Assembly: GCA_965279565.1 (NCBI GenBank)
Contig: OZ257249.1
Span: forward strand, 2,728,001 to 2,792,000
Reading direction: 5' to 3'
DNA: 64,000 bases
Source: Tagaea sp965279565
GTDB lineage: Bacteria > Pseudomonadota > Alphaproteobacteria > CACIAM-22H2
In this document: one piece after another, positions 54,616 to 64,000 of the stretch
Layout: every line of letters begins with the position of its first letter
Position numbering within the stretch: the first letter of the stretch is position 1
Position numbers and translations under genes: made by a program
The notes under the pieces: generated by a model
What the model saw: the letters and a program-made list of their open reading frames with translations, nothing else
Database searches by the model: none
What the model was told of the DNA's origin: nothing

Positions 54616-55410
54616 ATGTCGAGTTTCATTCTCTCCCTTTCGGCTCTCGCCTCGCTCGTTCCCGCCGGTTGCGTGCGGGTGGACGAGCGCGGCCGCCATC
54701 CGGCTTTCTGGATCATGCTGGCCGTCGGCATCGCCGGGCCCGCCGTCTGGATCGCAGACAATATCGGCGACGGCTGGCGCACCGGGCTTGCGTCGGCCCT
54801 GTGGCTCGCGATCCTCGCCAGCATGCTCGCTTTCGCGGGTCTCGTGCTGATCGAACGGACGGCGATCCGGCTGGCGCCGCTGCTCGTTGGCTATCTCGTC
54901 TGGCTCGGCATGCTTGCGACCGTCTGGGAGCATGCGCCCGAGCGCCCGTTGATCGGAACAGCACCCGAAGCGTGGCTGATCGCGCATATCCTCGTCGCGA
55001 TCCTTGCCTACGGCCTGCTGACGCTGGCGGCGGTCGCCGGACTCGGCGTGTTCCTGCAGGAGCGCGCATTGCGCACCAAGCGCCCGACCGAGTTCACGCG
55101 CCGCCTGCCGTCGGTCGCCGAAGGCGAAGCACTCTTGGCGCGGCTTCTTCTGGCAAGCGGCACCGTGCTCGGCTTCGCGCTGCTGTCGGGCAGCACGTTG
55201 TCGTGGTTCGGCCAGCACCGCCTGCTTGTCGTTGACCACAAGACGGTGCTGTCGCTCGCGACATTTGTAGCGATCGGCGTGCTGCTGATGGTCCATAGCC
55301 GCGGCGGACTTTCAGGGCGGCGCGCGGCGCGCTACGTCCTGTTCGCCTATTTGCTCCTCACCTTGGCGTATCCCGGGGTGAAATTCGTCACCGATGTCCT
55401 GATCGGATAG
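54616..55410 (+). CDS. YpjD/CcsA-like cytochrome c assembly family membrane protein
   Basis: A 264-residue inner-membrane protein with about eight hydrophobic segments. The C-terminal half matches the YpjD/CcsA family: GFALLSGSTLSWFG, VDHKTVLSLATF with the conserved His (near 208), and YVLFAYLLLTLAYPGVKFV at the end. The Trp-rich haem-handling motif of true CcsA is not seen, so it is the YpjD type, whose role is unclear. The ATG at 54616 is preferred over an in-frame TTG at 54604. A terminator follows the stop. Confidence 0.85.
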   Translation: MSSFILSLSALASLVPAGCVRVDERGRHPAFWIMLAVGIAGPAVWIADNIGDGWRTGLASALWLAILASMLAFAGLVLIERTAIRLAPLLVGYLVWLGMLATVWEHAPERPLIGTAPEAWLIAHILVAILAYGLLTLAAVAGLGVFLQERALRTKRPTEFTRRLPSVAEGEALLARLLLASGTVLGFALLSGSTLSWFGQHRLLVVDHKTVLSLATFVAIGVLLMVHSRGGLSGRRAARYVLFAYLLLTLAYPGVKFVTDVLIG

Positions 55411-55415
55411 CGGTT

Positions 55416-55442
55416 CTGCTGCGGCGCAGCAGATTTATTCTT
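55416..55442 (+). terminator. Terminator after the ypjD-like gene
   Basis: CTGCTGCG and CGCAGCAG form a perfect inverted repeat around one base (55416-55432), starting 5 bp after the stop, followed by the T-rich ATTTATTCTTT. It should end the DUF1330-ypjD transcript. An 11-bp part of it (TGCGGCGCAGC) recurs at 55475-55485 without the second arm. Confidence 0.7.
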
Positions 55443-55507
55443 TGATATAATTAAACGCTGCAACGACAGTGTTTTGCGGCGCAGCGAATCGAACCCATCG
55501 AAGGCAC

Positions 55508-55536
55508 TTGCCAGCCTGCCGGGTCTGGGGTAAAAC
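55508..55536 (+). promoter_or_regulatory. Possible dusB-ntrBC promoter
   Basis: TTGCCA (55508-55513), a 17-bp spacer and TAAAAC (55531-55536) form a plausible sigma-70 promoter about 40 bp before the dusB ATG. A TATAAT also occurs at 55446-55451 but lacks a -35 partner. The gap between the terminator and dusB is the only obvious place for a promoter of the ntr cluster. No -24/-12 (sigma-54) element was seen. Confidence 0.45.
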
Positions 55537-55575
55537 CGCTCAAACTATAGACACACGGACCGAGCAGCCTAATTT

Positions 55576-56607
55576 ATGAGCATCAAAATCGGCCCAATCG
55601 CGTTGACGGCACCGGTCGTGCTGGCGCCGCTTAGCGGTATCTCCGACCTGCCGTTCCGTAGGCTGGTCAAGCGGCATGGGGCGGGGCTCGTCGTTTCGGA
55701 GATGATCGCCAGCCAGGCGATGATCCGCGAGAACCGCCAGTCGCTGCTGATGACCCGCTCGGTCCCAGAAGAGTTCCCGATGGCCGTCCAGCTCGCCGGC
55801 TGCGAGCCCGACGTGATGGCCGAAGCCGCGCGCCTCAACGAGGATCGCGGGGCCGCGATCATCGACATCAATTTCGGCTGCCCGGTGAAGAAGGTCGTCA
55901 ACGGCCATGCCGGCTCGGCGCTGATGCGCGACGAGATCAAAGCCGCGCGCATCCTCGAGGCGACGGTCAAGGCCGTGAAGGTGCCCGTCACGCTGAAGAT
56001 GCGGCTGGGTTGGGACGCGAACACGAAGAACGCGCCGCAGCTCGCGCGCATCGCGCAGGAATGCGGCATCAAGTCGCTCGCGATCCACGGCCGCACGCGC
56101 CAGCAGTTCTACGAAGGCAAGGCCGACTGGGCCTGGATCCGCAACGTCAAGGAAGCGGTCTCGATCCCGGTCCTCGCGAACGGCGACATCGTGCGCTACG
56201 ACGACGTTCGCGCCGCGCTCGACCAGTCGGGTGCCGACGGCGTGATGATCGGGCGCGGGGCCTGCGGACGCCCGTGGTTCCCGGCCAACGCGATCCATTT
56301 TCTTGCGAGCGGCGAACGGCGCGCCGATCCGCCGCTCGAAACGCAGATGCAGATCGTGCTCGAACACTACGAGGACATGCTCGTCCATTACGGCGTCGAA
56401 ACCGGCCTGCGCATGGCGCGCAAGCACATGGGCTGGTACGCCAAGGGGTTCCCCGGTGCGGCCGAGTTCCGCTCGACCGTCATGACGCTGACCGAGCCCG
56501 AGAAGGTGAAGGATCTCGTGCGCGCCGTCTGGGGCCGCGCGATCGCGGCCGGATGCGTGCCGGCCAACGACGGCGGCGCCGTCGCCGGCCTCAAGGAGGC
56601 CGCGTAG
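55576..56607 (+). CDS. dusB: tRNA-dihydrouridine synthase DusB (NifR3)
   Basis: Flavoenzyme that reduces uridine in the D-loop of tRNAs. The TIM-barrel protein of 343 residues has LAPLSGISDLPFRRLVKRHGAG (near 17), the active Cys in FGCPVKKVVNGHAGSAL (near 98-100), and the C-terminal FMN part with GRGACGRPWF (near 222). Known as nifR3 because it commonly precedes ntrBC, as here: the ntrB ATG starts directly after its stop. Confidence 0.95.
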   Translation: MSIKIGPIALTAPVVLAPLSGISDLPFRRLVKRHGAGLVVSEMIASQAMIRENRQSLLMTRSVPEEFPMAVQLAGCEPDVMAEAARLNEDRGAAIIDINFGCPVKKVVNGHAGSALMRDEIKAARILEATVKAVKVPVTLKMRLGWDANTKNAPQLARIAQECGIKSLAIHGRTRQQFYEGKADWAWIRNVKEAVSIPVLANGDIVRYDDVRAALDQSGADGVMIGRGACGRPWFPANAIHFLASGERRADPPLETQMQIVLEHYEDMLVHYGVETGLRMARKHMGWYAKGFPGAAEFRSTVMTLTEPEKVKDLVRAVWGRAIAAGCVPANDGGAVAGLKEAA

Positions 56608-57762
56608 ATGGCCCGCGCCCTGCCCAAATCCGGAATCGGCGTCGTCACGCCGCTGCGCATTGGCCTGCCCGATCTCGGCGCGATCCTGTCGGCACTGCCC
56701 GATGCGGTGATCGTCCTCGATGCCGATGCCGTGCTGCGCTACGTCAATCCGGCCGCGGAGAACTTCTTCGAGCTGGGTGCGAGCATGATGCTCGGCCGGC
56801 GCCTTGCGGAGTATCTGCCGGAAGACAATCCGGTGTTCGGCACGATCCAGCAGGCCCGCCAGTACGGAGCCAGCGTGTCGGAAGAGGAAATCACGATCGA
56901 CGCGCCGCGCATCGGCAGCCATCTCGTGTCGGTTCGCGCCGCCGCGATGGTCGAAGGCGAGATCGACGGGCTCGTCGTCGTCACGATCCAGCAGCGCTCG
57001 ATCGCCCGCAAGATCGGCCGCCAGCTCGTCCACCGCAAGGCGGCCCGCTCGGTCAGCGCGATGGCCGCGATGCTCGCGCACGAGGTCAAGAACCCGCTTT
57101 CCGGCATCCGCGGGGCCGCCCAGCTCCTCGAACAGACCGCCCAGTCGCAGGACCGCGAACTTACCCGGCTGATCTGCGACGAGGCCGACCGCATCCGGGC
57201 GCTCGTCGACCGGATGGAGATCTTCAACGACGGCATGCCGGTCGAGATGGGCCCGGTGAACATCCACCGCGTTCTCGGGCATGTCCGCATGCTGGCGCAG
57301 AGCGGCTTCGGCCGGCACGTCCGCTTCGCCGAGAACTACGACCCGTCACTGCCGTCGGTTCTCGGCGACAACGACCAGCTGATCCAGATCTTCCTGAATC
57401 TCGTCAAGAACGCGGTCGAGGCCGTGCCGCGCACGGGCGGCGAGATCGTCCTGTCGACCGGCTTCCAGCAGGGCGTGCGGTTTGCCGTGCCGGGCTCGGG
57501 CCAACGGGTCTCGCTGCCGCTCGTCGTGTCGGTCCAGGACAATGGCGAGGGCATACCCGAGGATGTCCGGCCGCATCTTTTCGAGCCGTTCATCACGACG
57601 AAGAAGAAGGGGACTGGCCTAGGACTTGCTTTGGTCGCCAAAATCGTTGGCGACCACGGCGGCGTCATCGAGTTCGACAGCCAGCCGCGCCGGACGATTT
57701 TCCGGGTGCGGCTACCGGTCACCAGCGGCGAGCAGGGGCTCGGCGCCGGAACCGAGGGATAG
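56608..57762 (+). CDS. ntrB: Nitrogen regulation sensor kinase NtrB
   Basis: Soluble kinase/phosphatase that, under PII control, sets the phosphorylation of NtrC. The 384-residue protein has an N-terminal PAS domain (about 25-135), then the His in LAHEVKNPLSGIRGAAQLLEQ (near 158), and the ATPase domain (IFLNLVKNAVEAVP; DNGEGIPEDV; GTGLGLALVAKIVGDHGG). No membrane helix. It adjoins dusB without a gap and ntrC follows after 9 bp. Confidence 0.96.
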   Translation: MARALPKSGIGVVTPLRIGLPDLGAILSALPDAVIVLDADAVLRYVNPAAENFFELGASMMLGRRLAEYLPEDNPVFGTIQQARQYGASVSEEEITIDAPRIGSHLVSVRAAAMVEGEIDGLVVVTIQQRSIARKIGRQLVHRKAARSVSAMAAMLAHEVKNPLSGIRGAAQLLEQTAQSQDRELTRLICDEADRIRALVDRMEIFNDGMPVEMGPVNIHRVLGHVRMLAQSGFGRHVRFAENYDPSLPSVLGDNDQLIQIFLNLVKNAVEAVPRTGGEIVLSTGFQQGVRFAVPGSGQRVSLPLVVSVQDNGEGIPEDVRPHLFEPFITTKKKGTGLGLALVAKIVGDHGGVIEFDSQPRRTIFRVRLPVTSGEQGLGAGTEG

Positions 57763-57771
57763 AAGGTCCAA

Positions 57772-59217
<1,446 letters not shown>

Positions 59218-59272
59218 TGCCCGGTTGCGCGGAAGCGGAACTTCCGCTTCCACAGCGCCGGCGCATGAACGG

Positions 59273-61552
59273 ATGAACGACCCCGCCAACGCCCTTCCGG
59301 CACCGAATTCAGCCTCGTCCTATGCGCGCCTGCGCCGCTGGGCGACGCGCGTCGGTCTGTCGCGCAAGCTCGCCTTCCTGCTTGCCGTCCTGTCGGTCCT
59401 AGCCGGCGGCGTCAGCTACCTCGTCATCACCGGCGCCGACGGACCCGACCCGCGCACGGTGACATGGTTGCTTCTCGTCAATCTGGTGCTCGTCCTCGCC
59501 CTCGGCTCGGTCGTCGCGCGCGAACTGGTCGGCCTATGGATCGAACGCCGGCGCGGTCTCGCCGGGGCACGGCTCCACGTCCAGCTCGTGGCGCTCTTCA
59601 CGGTCATCGCGGGCGCACCCACCGCGATCATGGCGATCGCGACGGCGCTGTTCTTCAATCTCGGGGTCCAGGCGTGGTTCTCCGATCCCGTCCGGCAGGC
59701 GGTCGGACAGTCGCTGGCTGCCGCCGAAGCCTATCTCGACGAGCACCGCAGCAACATCCGCGGCGACATCATCGCGATGGCGGGCGACATCTCGCGCGAG
59801 GGGTCGCTCGTGCTTGCCGATAGCGATGCGATCGAACGTCTCGTCCAGAGCCAGACCGGCGTGCGAGCGCTGAACGAATCCGTGGTGTTCGACGGGCGCG
59901 GCCGGATCTACGCGCGTGTCGGTTTCACGCTGCAGCTTGTAGTGCCTTTCTGGGGGCTCGACCGCGCGCGGTCGGGGGAGGTCGTGGTCTTCACGCCGGA
60001 AGCCAGCGAGGCGGAGGGCGCTTCACGCGACGACCGGGTGCGCGCGCTGACCCGCATCGAGGGTTTCGACGACACGTTCCTGCTGATCGGCCGTTTCGTC
60101 GAGCCACGCGTCGTCCAGCATCTCGACCGGACGCGTCTGGCAGTCCAGCTCTATGAATCGCTAGAGGGCCGCCGCGAAGGGCTGCAGGTCACGTTCGCGA
60201 TGATCTTCGTCATTGTCGCCCTGCTGCTGCTGCTGGCGGCGATCTGGATCGGAATCGCGGTCGCCAACCGCCTGGCTCGCCCCGTCGGCGCGCTGATCGG
60301 TGCCGCCGAGCGCATCCGGTCGGGCGACCTGTCCGCGCGCGTCGAGGAAAGCAGCCGGGACGACGAGCTTGCCACGCTGTCGCGCGCCTTCAACAGGATG
60401 ACCTCGCAGATCGAAGCGCAGCGCGGCGAGCTGATCGATGCGAACGCGCAGATCGAGAACAGGCGCCGCTTTACCGAAGCCGTGCTGGCAAGCGTCACGG
60501 CCGGCGTGGTGGCGCTCGACGTGAACGGTGCCATCGATCTGCCGAACCGGTCGGCATCGGTCCTGCTCGAAACCGACCTCGCCGCCCGTACGGGCCAGAG
60601 TTTCGCCGCACTCGTTCCGGAAATGGCGACCCTGATCGAGGCGGCGAAGTCCAATCCCGAACGGCCGGCTCAGGGCACGATCCAGCTCGTGCGCAACGAC
60701 CGCAAGCGCACGTTCGTGGTCCGGATCGCCGGCACGCGGCTCGACGATGGCGGCATCGGCCACGTCGTCACGTTCGACGACATCACCGATCTCGAAGCCG
60801 CCCAGCGGACGGCCGCCTGGGCCGATGTGGCGCGCCGCATCGCGCACGAGATCAAGAACCCGCTGACTCCGATCCAGCTTTCGGCCGAGCGGCTGAAGCG
60901 CAAGTACCTGTCAGAAATCAAGAGCGATCCCGAAACATTCCGCCTCTGCACCGAAACGATCATGCGGCAGGTCGAAGATATCGGACGGATGGTCGACGAG
61001 TTCTCGTCCTTCGCACGCATGCCGGCCCCCCGCATGCGGCCCGAGAATGTCGCCGAGCTCGTCCGGCGAACCGTGTTCCTGCAGGCGAACGGTCGGACAG
61101 GTGCAAAGTTCGACACGGTACTGCCCGCGGAAACCGTGGTCCTTCGGCTCGACGCCGGGCAGATCGGGCAGGCACTGACGAATCTGCTGCAGAATGCACT
61201 CGACGCGATCGAGGGCCGCGAGGGAACAAATCTTCCCGCACCACATATAGCGGTCGAGGTTTCTCTGGATGCGCAAGGGCGCACGCTTGTCAGCGTCGGC
61301 GACAATGGCCGCGGCCTTCCGAAAATGGATCGCGACCGACTTACCGAGCCCTATATGACGACGCGCGCGAAGGGAACGGGTCTCGGCCTCGCGATCGTCA
61401 AGAAGATCATGGAAGATCACGGCGGCACCGTGCTGCTCGCCGACCGGCCGGGCGGCGGTGCTGTCGTGACGCTGGTATTCCCCTCGGACGCACGGGCGGA
61501 TAGTATCGCTCCTGACGATTCCGCCAGACGCGCGGCGGCGTCGACCCCTTAG
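59273..61552 (+). CDS. ntrY: Membrane sensor kinase NtrY
   Basis: Partner kinase of NtrX. The 759-residue protein has membrane helices near 34-57, 65-82 and 95-120, a periplasmic part, a further helix near 308-330, then HAMP (NRLARPVGALIGAAERIRSGDLSARV), PAS (about 390-490), the phosphorylated His in RRIAHEIKNPLTPIQLSAERL (near 524) and the ATPase domain. This layout is the standard NtrY one. The ATG at 59273 is preferred over a TTG at 59225 in the same frame. In related species NtrYX senses redox or nitrogen state. Confidence 0.94.
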   Translation: MNDPANALPAPNSASSYARLRRWATRVGLSRKLAFLLAVLSVLAGGVSYLVITGADGPDPRTVTWLLLVNLVLVLALGSVVARELVGLWIERRRGLAGARLHVQLVALFTVIAGAPTAIMAIATALFFNLGVQAWFSDPVRQAVGQSLAAAEAYLDEHRSNIRGDIIAMAGDISREGSLVLADSDAIERLVQSQTGVRALNESVVFDGRGRIYARVGFTLQLVVPFWGLDRARSGEVVVFTPEASEAEGASRDDRVRALTRIEGFDDTFLLIGRFVEPRVVQHLDRTRLAVQLYESLEGRREGLQVTFAMIFVIVALLLLLAAIWIGIAVANRLARPVGALIGAAERIRSGDLSARVEESSRDDELATLSRAFNRMTSQIEAQRGELIDANAQIENRRRFTEAVLASVTAGVVALDVNGAIDLPNRSASVLLETDLAARTGQSFAALVPEMATLIEAAKSNPERPAQGTIQLVRNDRKRTFVVRIAGTRLDDGGIGHVVTFDDITDLEAAQRTAAWADVARRIAHEIKNPLTPIQLSAERLKRKYLSEIKSDPETFRLCTETIMRQVEDIGRMVDEFSSFARMPAPRMRPENVAELVRRTVFLQANGRTGAKFDTVLPAETVVLRLDAGQIGQALTNLLQNALDAIEGREGTNLPAPHIAVEVSLDAQGRTLVSVGDNGRGLPKMDRDRLTEPYMTTRAKGTGLGLAIVKKIMEDHGGTVLLADRPGGGAVVTLVFPSDARADSIAPDDSARRAAASTP

Positions 61553-61587
61553 TCAACAACGGCCCGAACGGAACGCTACCAGCACCC

Positions 61588-63009
<1,422 letters not shown>

Positions 63010-63028
63010 ACCGGCAGGAGACCCGACC

Positions 63029-63895
63029 TTGTCCCGCATCGCCTATGTGAACGGCCGTTACGTCCCGCATGCGCAGGCGCGCGTCCATATCGACGACCGC
63101 GGCTACCAGTTCGGCGACGGCATCTACGAGGTGTGCGCCGTCCGCAGCGGCGTCATGATCGACGATGATCCGCATCTCGACCGGCTGGAGCGTTCTCTGC
63201 GCGAGATGCGCATGACCGCACCGATGTCGCGCGACGCGCTGAAGATCGTCATGCGCGAGACGATCCGGCGCAATTTCGTGGCCGACGGGATCGTCTACCT
63301 GCAGCTGACGCGTGGCGTGGCACCCCGCGACCACGCCTTCCCGAAATCGCCCAGGACGCAGGTGGTGGTGACCGCGCGCAACGCCAAGCCGCATCCGGCT
63401 TCGTATTCCGAGGACGGCGTCAAGGCGGTGACCGCACCGGACATCCGCTGGGGACGCTGCGACATCAAGACGATTGCGCTGCTGCCCAACTGCATGGCCA
63501 AGCAGGTCGCCAAGGAAAACGGCGCCTACGAGGCGATCCTGGTCGACGAGAACGGCGTGGTGACCGAGGGCAGCTCGTCGAACGCCTGGATCGTCACCGG
63601 CGACGGCAAGCTCGTCACGCGTGCGGCGACGAACGAGATCCTGAACGGCATCACCCGGCTCGCGATCATCGAGATCGCGCGGCGCGAGGGGATCGCCTTC
63701 GAGGAGCGCGCTTTCACGCTGGAAGAGATGCGCCGCGCGCGCGAGGCGTTCGTGACGTCGGCGTCGTCCTTCGCGATGCCGGTCACCCAGCTCGACGACG
63801 CGCCGATCGCGAACGGGAAGCCCGGCACGATCGCGCTGCGGCTGCGCGCCGCCTATTTCCAGCACATGGCCGCGCAGGCCGGCACCGCGGCGTGA
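63029..63895 (+). CDS. dat: D-amino-acid transaminase-like PLP enzyme
   Basis: A 288-residue class IV aminotransferase. The PLP-binding Lys is in DIKTIALLPNCMAKQ (near 146). Other family segments are HIDDRGYQFGDGIYEV (near 20), LQLTRGVAPRDHAF (near 92) and VTEGSSSNAWIV (near 178). These fit D-alanine/branched-chain-type transaminases; D-amino-acid use is the usual annotation for this neighbour of ntrX. The start is a TTG at 63029 with CAGGAG before it, because no ATG or GTG fits the family N-terminus. The next gene begins inside its stop. Confidence 0.88.
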   Translation: MSRIAYVNGRYVPHAQARVHIDDRGYQFGDGIYEVCAVRSGVMIDDDPHLDRLERSLREMRMTAPMSRDALKIVMRETIRRNFVADGIVYLQLTRGVAPRDHAFPKSPRTQVVVTARNAKPHPASYSEDGVKAVTAPDIRWGRCDIKTIALLPNCMAKQVAKENGAYEAILVDENGVVTEGSSSNAWIVTGDGKLVTRAATNEILNGITRLAIIEIARREGIAFEERAFTLEEMRRAREAFVTSASSFAMPVTQLDDAPIANGKPGTIALRLRAAYFQHMAAQAGTAA

Positions 63896-64000
63896 GCGCT
63901 TCGCGGCCGCGCGCAATCCTCTTCGACTGGGACAACACGCTGGTCGACAACTGGGGGAGCGTGCGCGCGGCCCTCAATGCCGCCCTCGTCGCCTTCGGCA
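63892..64000 (+). CDS. HAD-family hydrolase, N-terminal part
   Basis: The gene begins with a GTG overlapping the dat stop (GTGA) and runs off the end of the window. The visible 36 residues contain the HAD nucleophile motif in ILFDWDNTLVDN, with Asp11 and Asp13 as nucleophile and acid/base. The DxDNT(L/V) form suggests a phosphatase of the phosphoglycolate type. Nothing more can be said without the rest. Confidence 0.75.
   Translation, partial: MSASRPRAILFDWDNTLVDNWGSVRAALNAALVAFG

Noticed and set aside
55475..55485. Second terminator before dusB
   Set aside because: It repeats 11 bp of the first terminator but lacks the pairing arm and is followed by no T run.

Overview
The window is GC-rich, densely packed DNA from the core chromosome of an alphaproteobacterium. 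Gene content and gene order fit a Rhodospirillales-like lineage best; the genus cannot be told from the sequence alone. Pointers to the class are a lexA gene under the alphaproteobacterial SOS box (GTTC-N7-GTTC), LpxI in place of LpxH, a fused IspD-IspF enzyme, a lipoyl domain fused to the pyruvate dehydrogenase E1 beta subunit, the dusB-ntrB-ntrC-ntrY-ntrX cluster, and clusters of GANTC sites (the CcrM methylation sequence) upstream of genes. No rRNA, tRNA, CRISPR array, transposase, integrase or obvious pseudogene was found.

Layout. 1-10690 (+): envelope run: end of uppS, then cdsA, dxr, rseP, bamA, skp, lpxD, fabZ, lpxA, lpxI, lpxB, most joined by 4-base start/stop overlaps. It makes phospholipid and isoprenoid precursors, inserts outer-membrane proteins and builds lipid A. 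10674-18291: a Gfo/Idh/MocA oxidoreductase, a glyoxalase-family protein, a small membrane protein, citrate synthase, glutamyl-tRNA synthetase, ComEC and LexA. 18487-22017 (-): moeA, moaC, trpC, trpD. 22085-27969: an accessory stretch where trpE/trpG might have been expected by synteny, holding a large orphan sensor kinase, a lipoprotein, a copper-type MerR regulator with its own 19-bp-spacer promoter, an alpha/beta hydrolase, a divergent polysaccharide deacetylase and a small copper-binding protein. 27977-34981: ppiD, tpiA, an NTF2-like protein, a pirin, secG, pyrG, kdsA.

34998-38267 is a second accessory stretch between kdsA and eno: an unknown small protein, an unusual non-coding region with a good sigma-70 promoter and a GTCAAC hexamer array, a GIY-YIG protein, an RraA-like aldolase, a cytidine deaminase and a HAD hydrolase. 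38288-39985: eno and an ftsB-type division gene with three GANTC sites just upstream. 40117-44302 is a third accessory stretch: a second orphan kinase, an FAH-family hydrolase, DoxX and a LysR regulator. 44595-52041: pdhA, pdhB, pdhC, lpd, lipA, a RatA/COQ10 protein and a second pirin. 52038-54227 (-): the CinA C-terminal domain protein, pgpA, ispDF. 54301-64000 (+): a DUF1330 protein, a YpjD/CcsA-like membrane protein, dusB, the NtrBC and NtrYX two-component systems, a D-amino-acid-transaminase-like protein and the start of a HAD phosphatase.

Most of the window is conserved housekeeping. What deserves a second look lies in the non-coding DNA and at the synteny breaks: GANTC clusters upstream of ftsB and between lysR and pdhA; the orphan promoter, candidate small RNA and hexamer array at 35427-35656; a consensus DnaA box abutting the lexA promoter; and the isolated copper-sensing pieces in the trp-ppiD interval.
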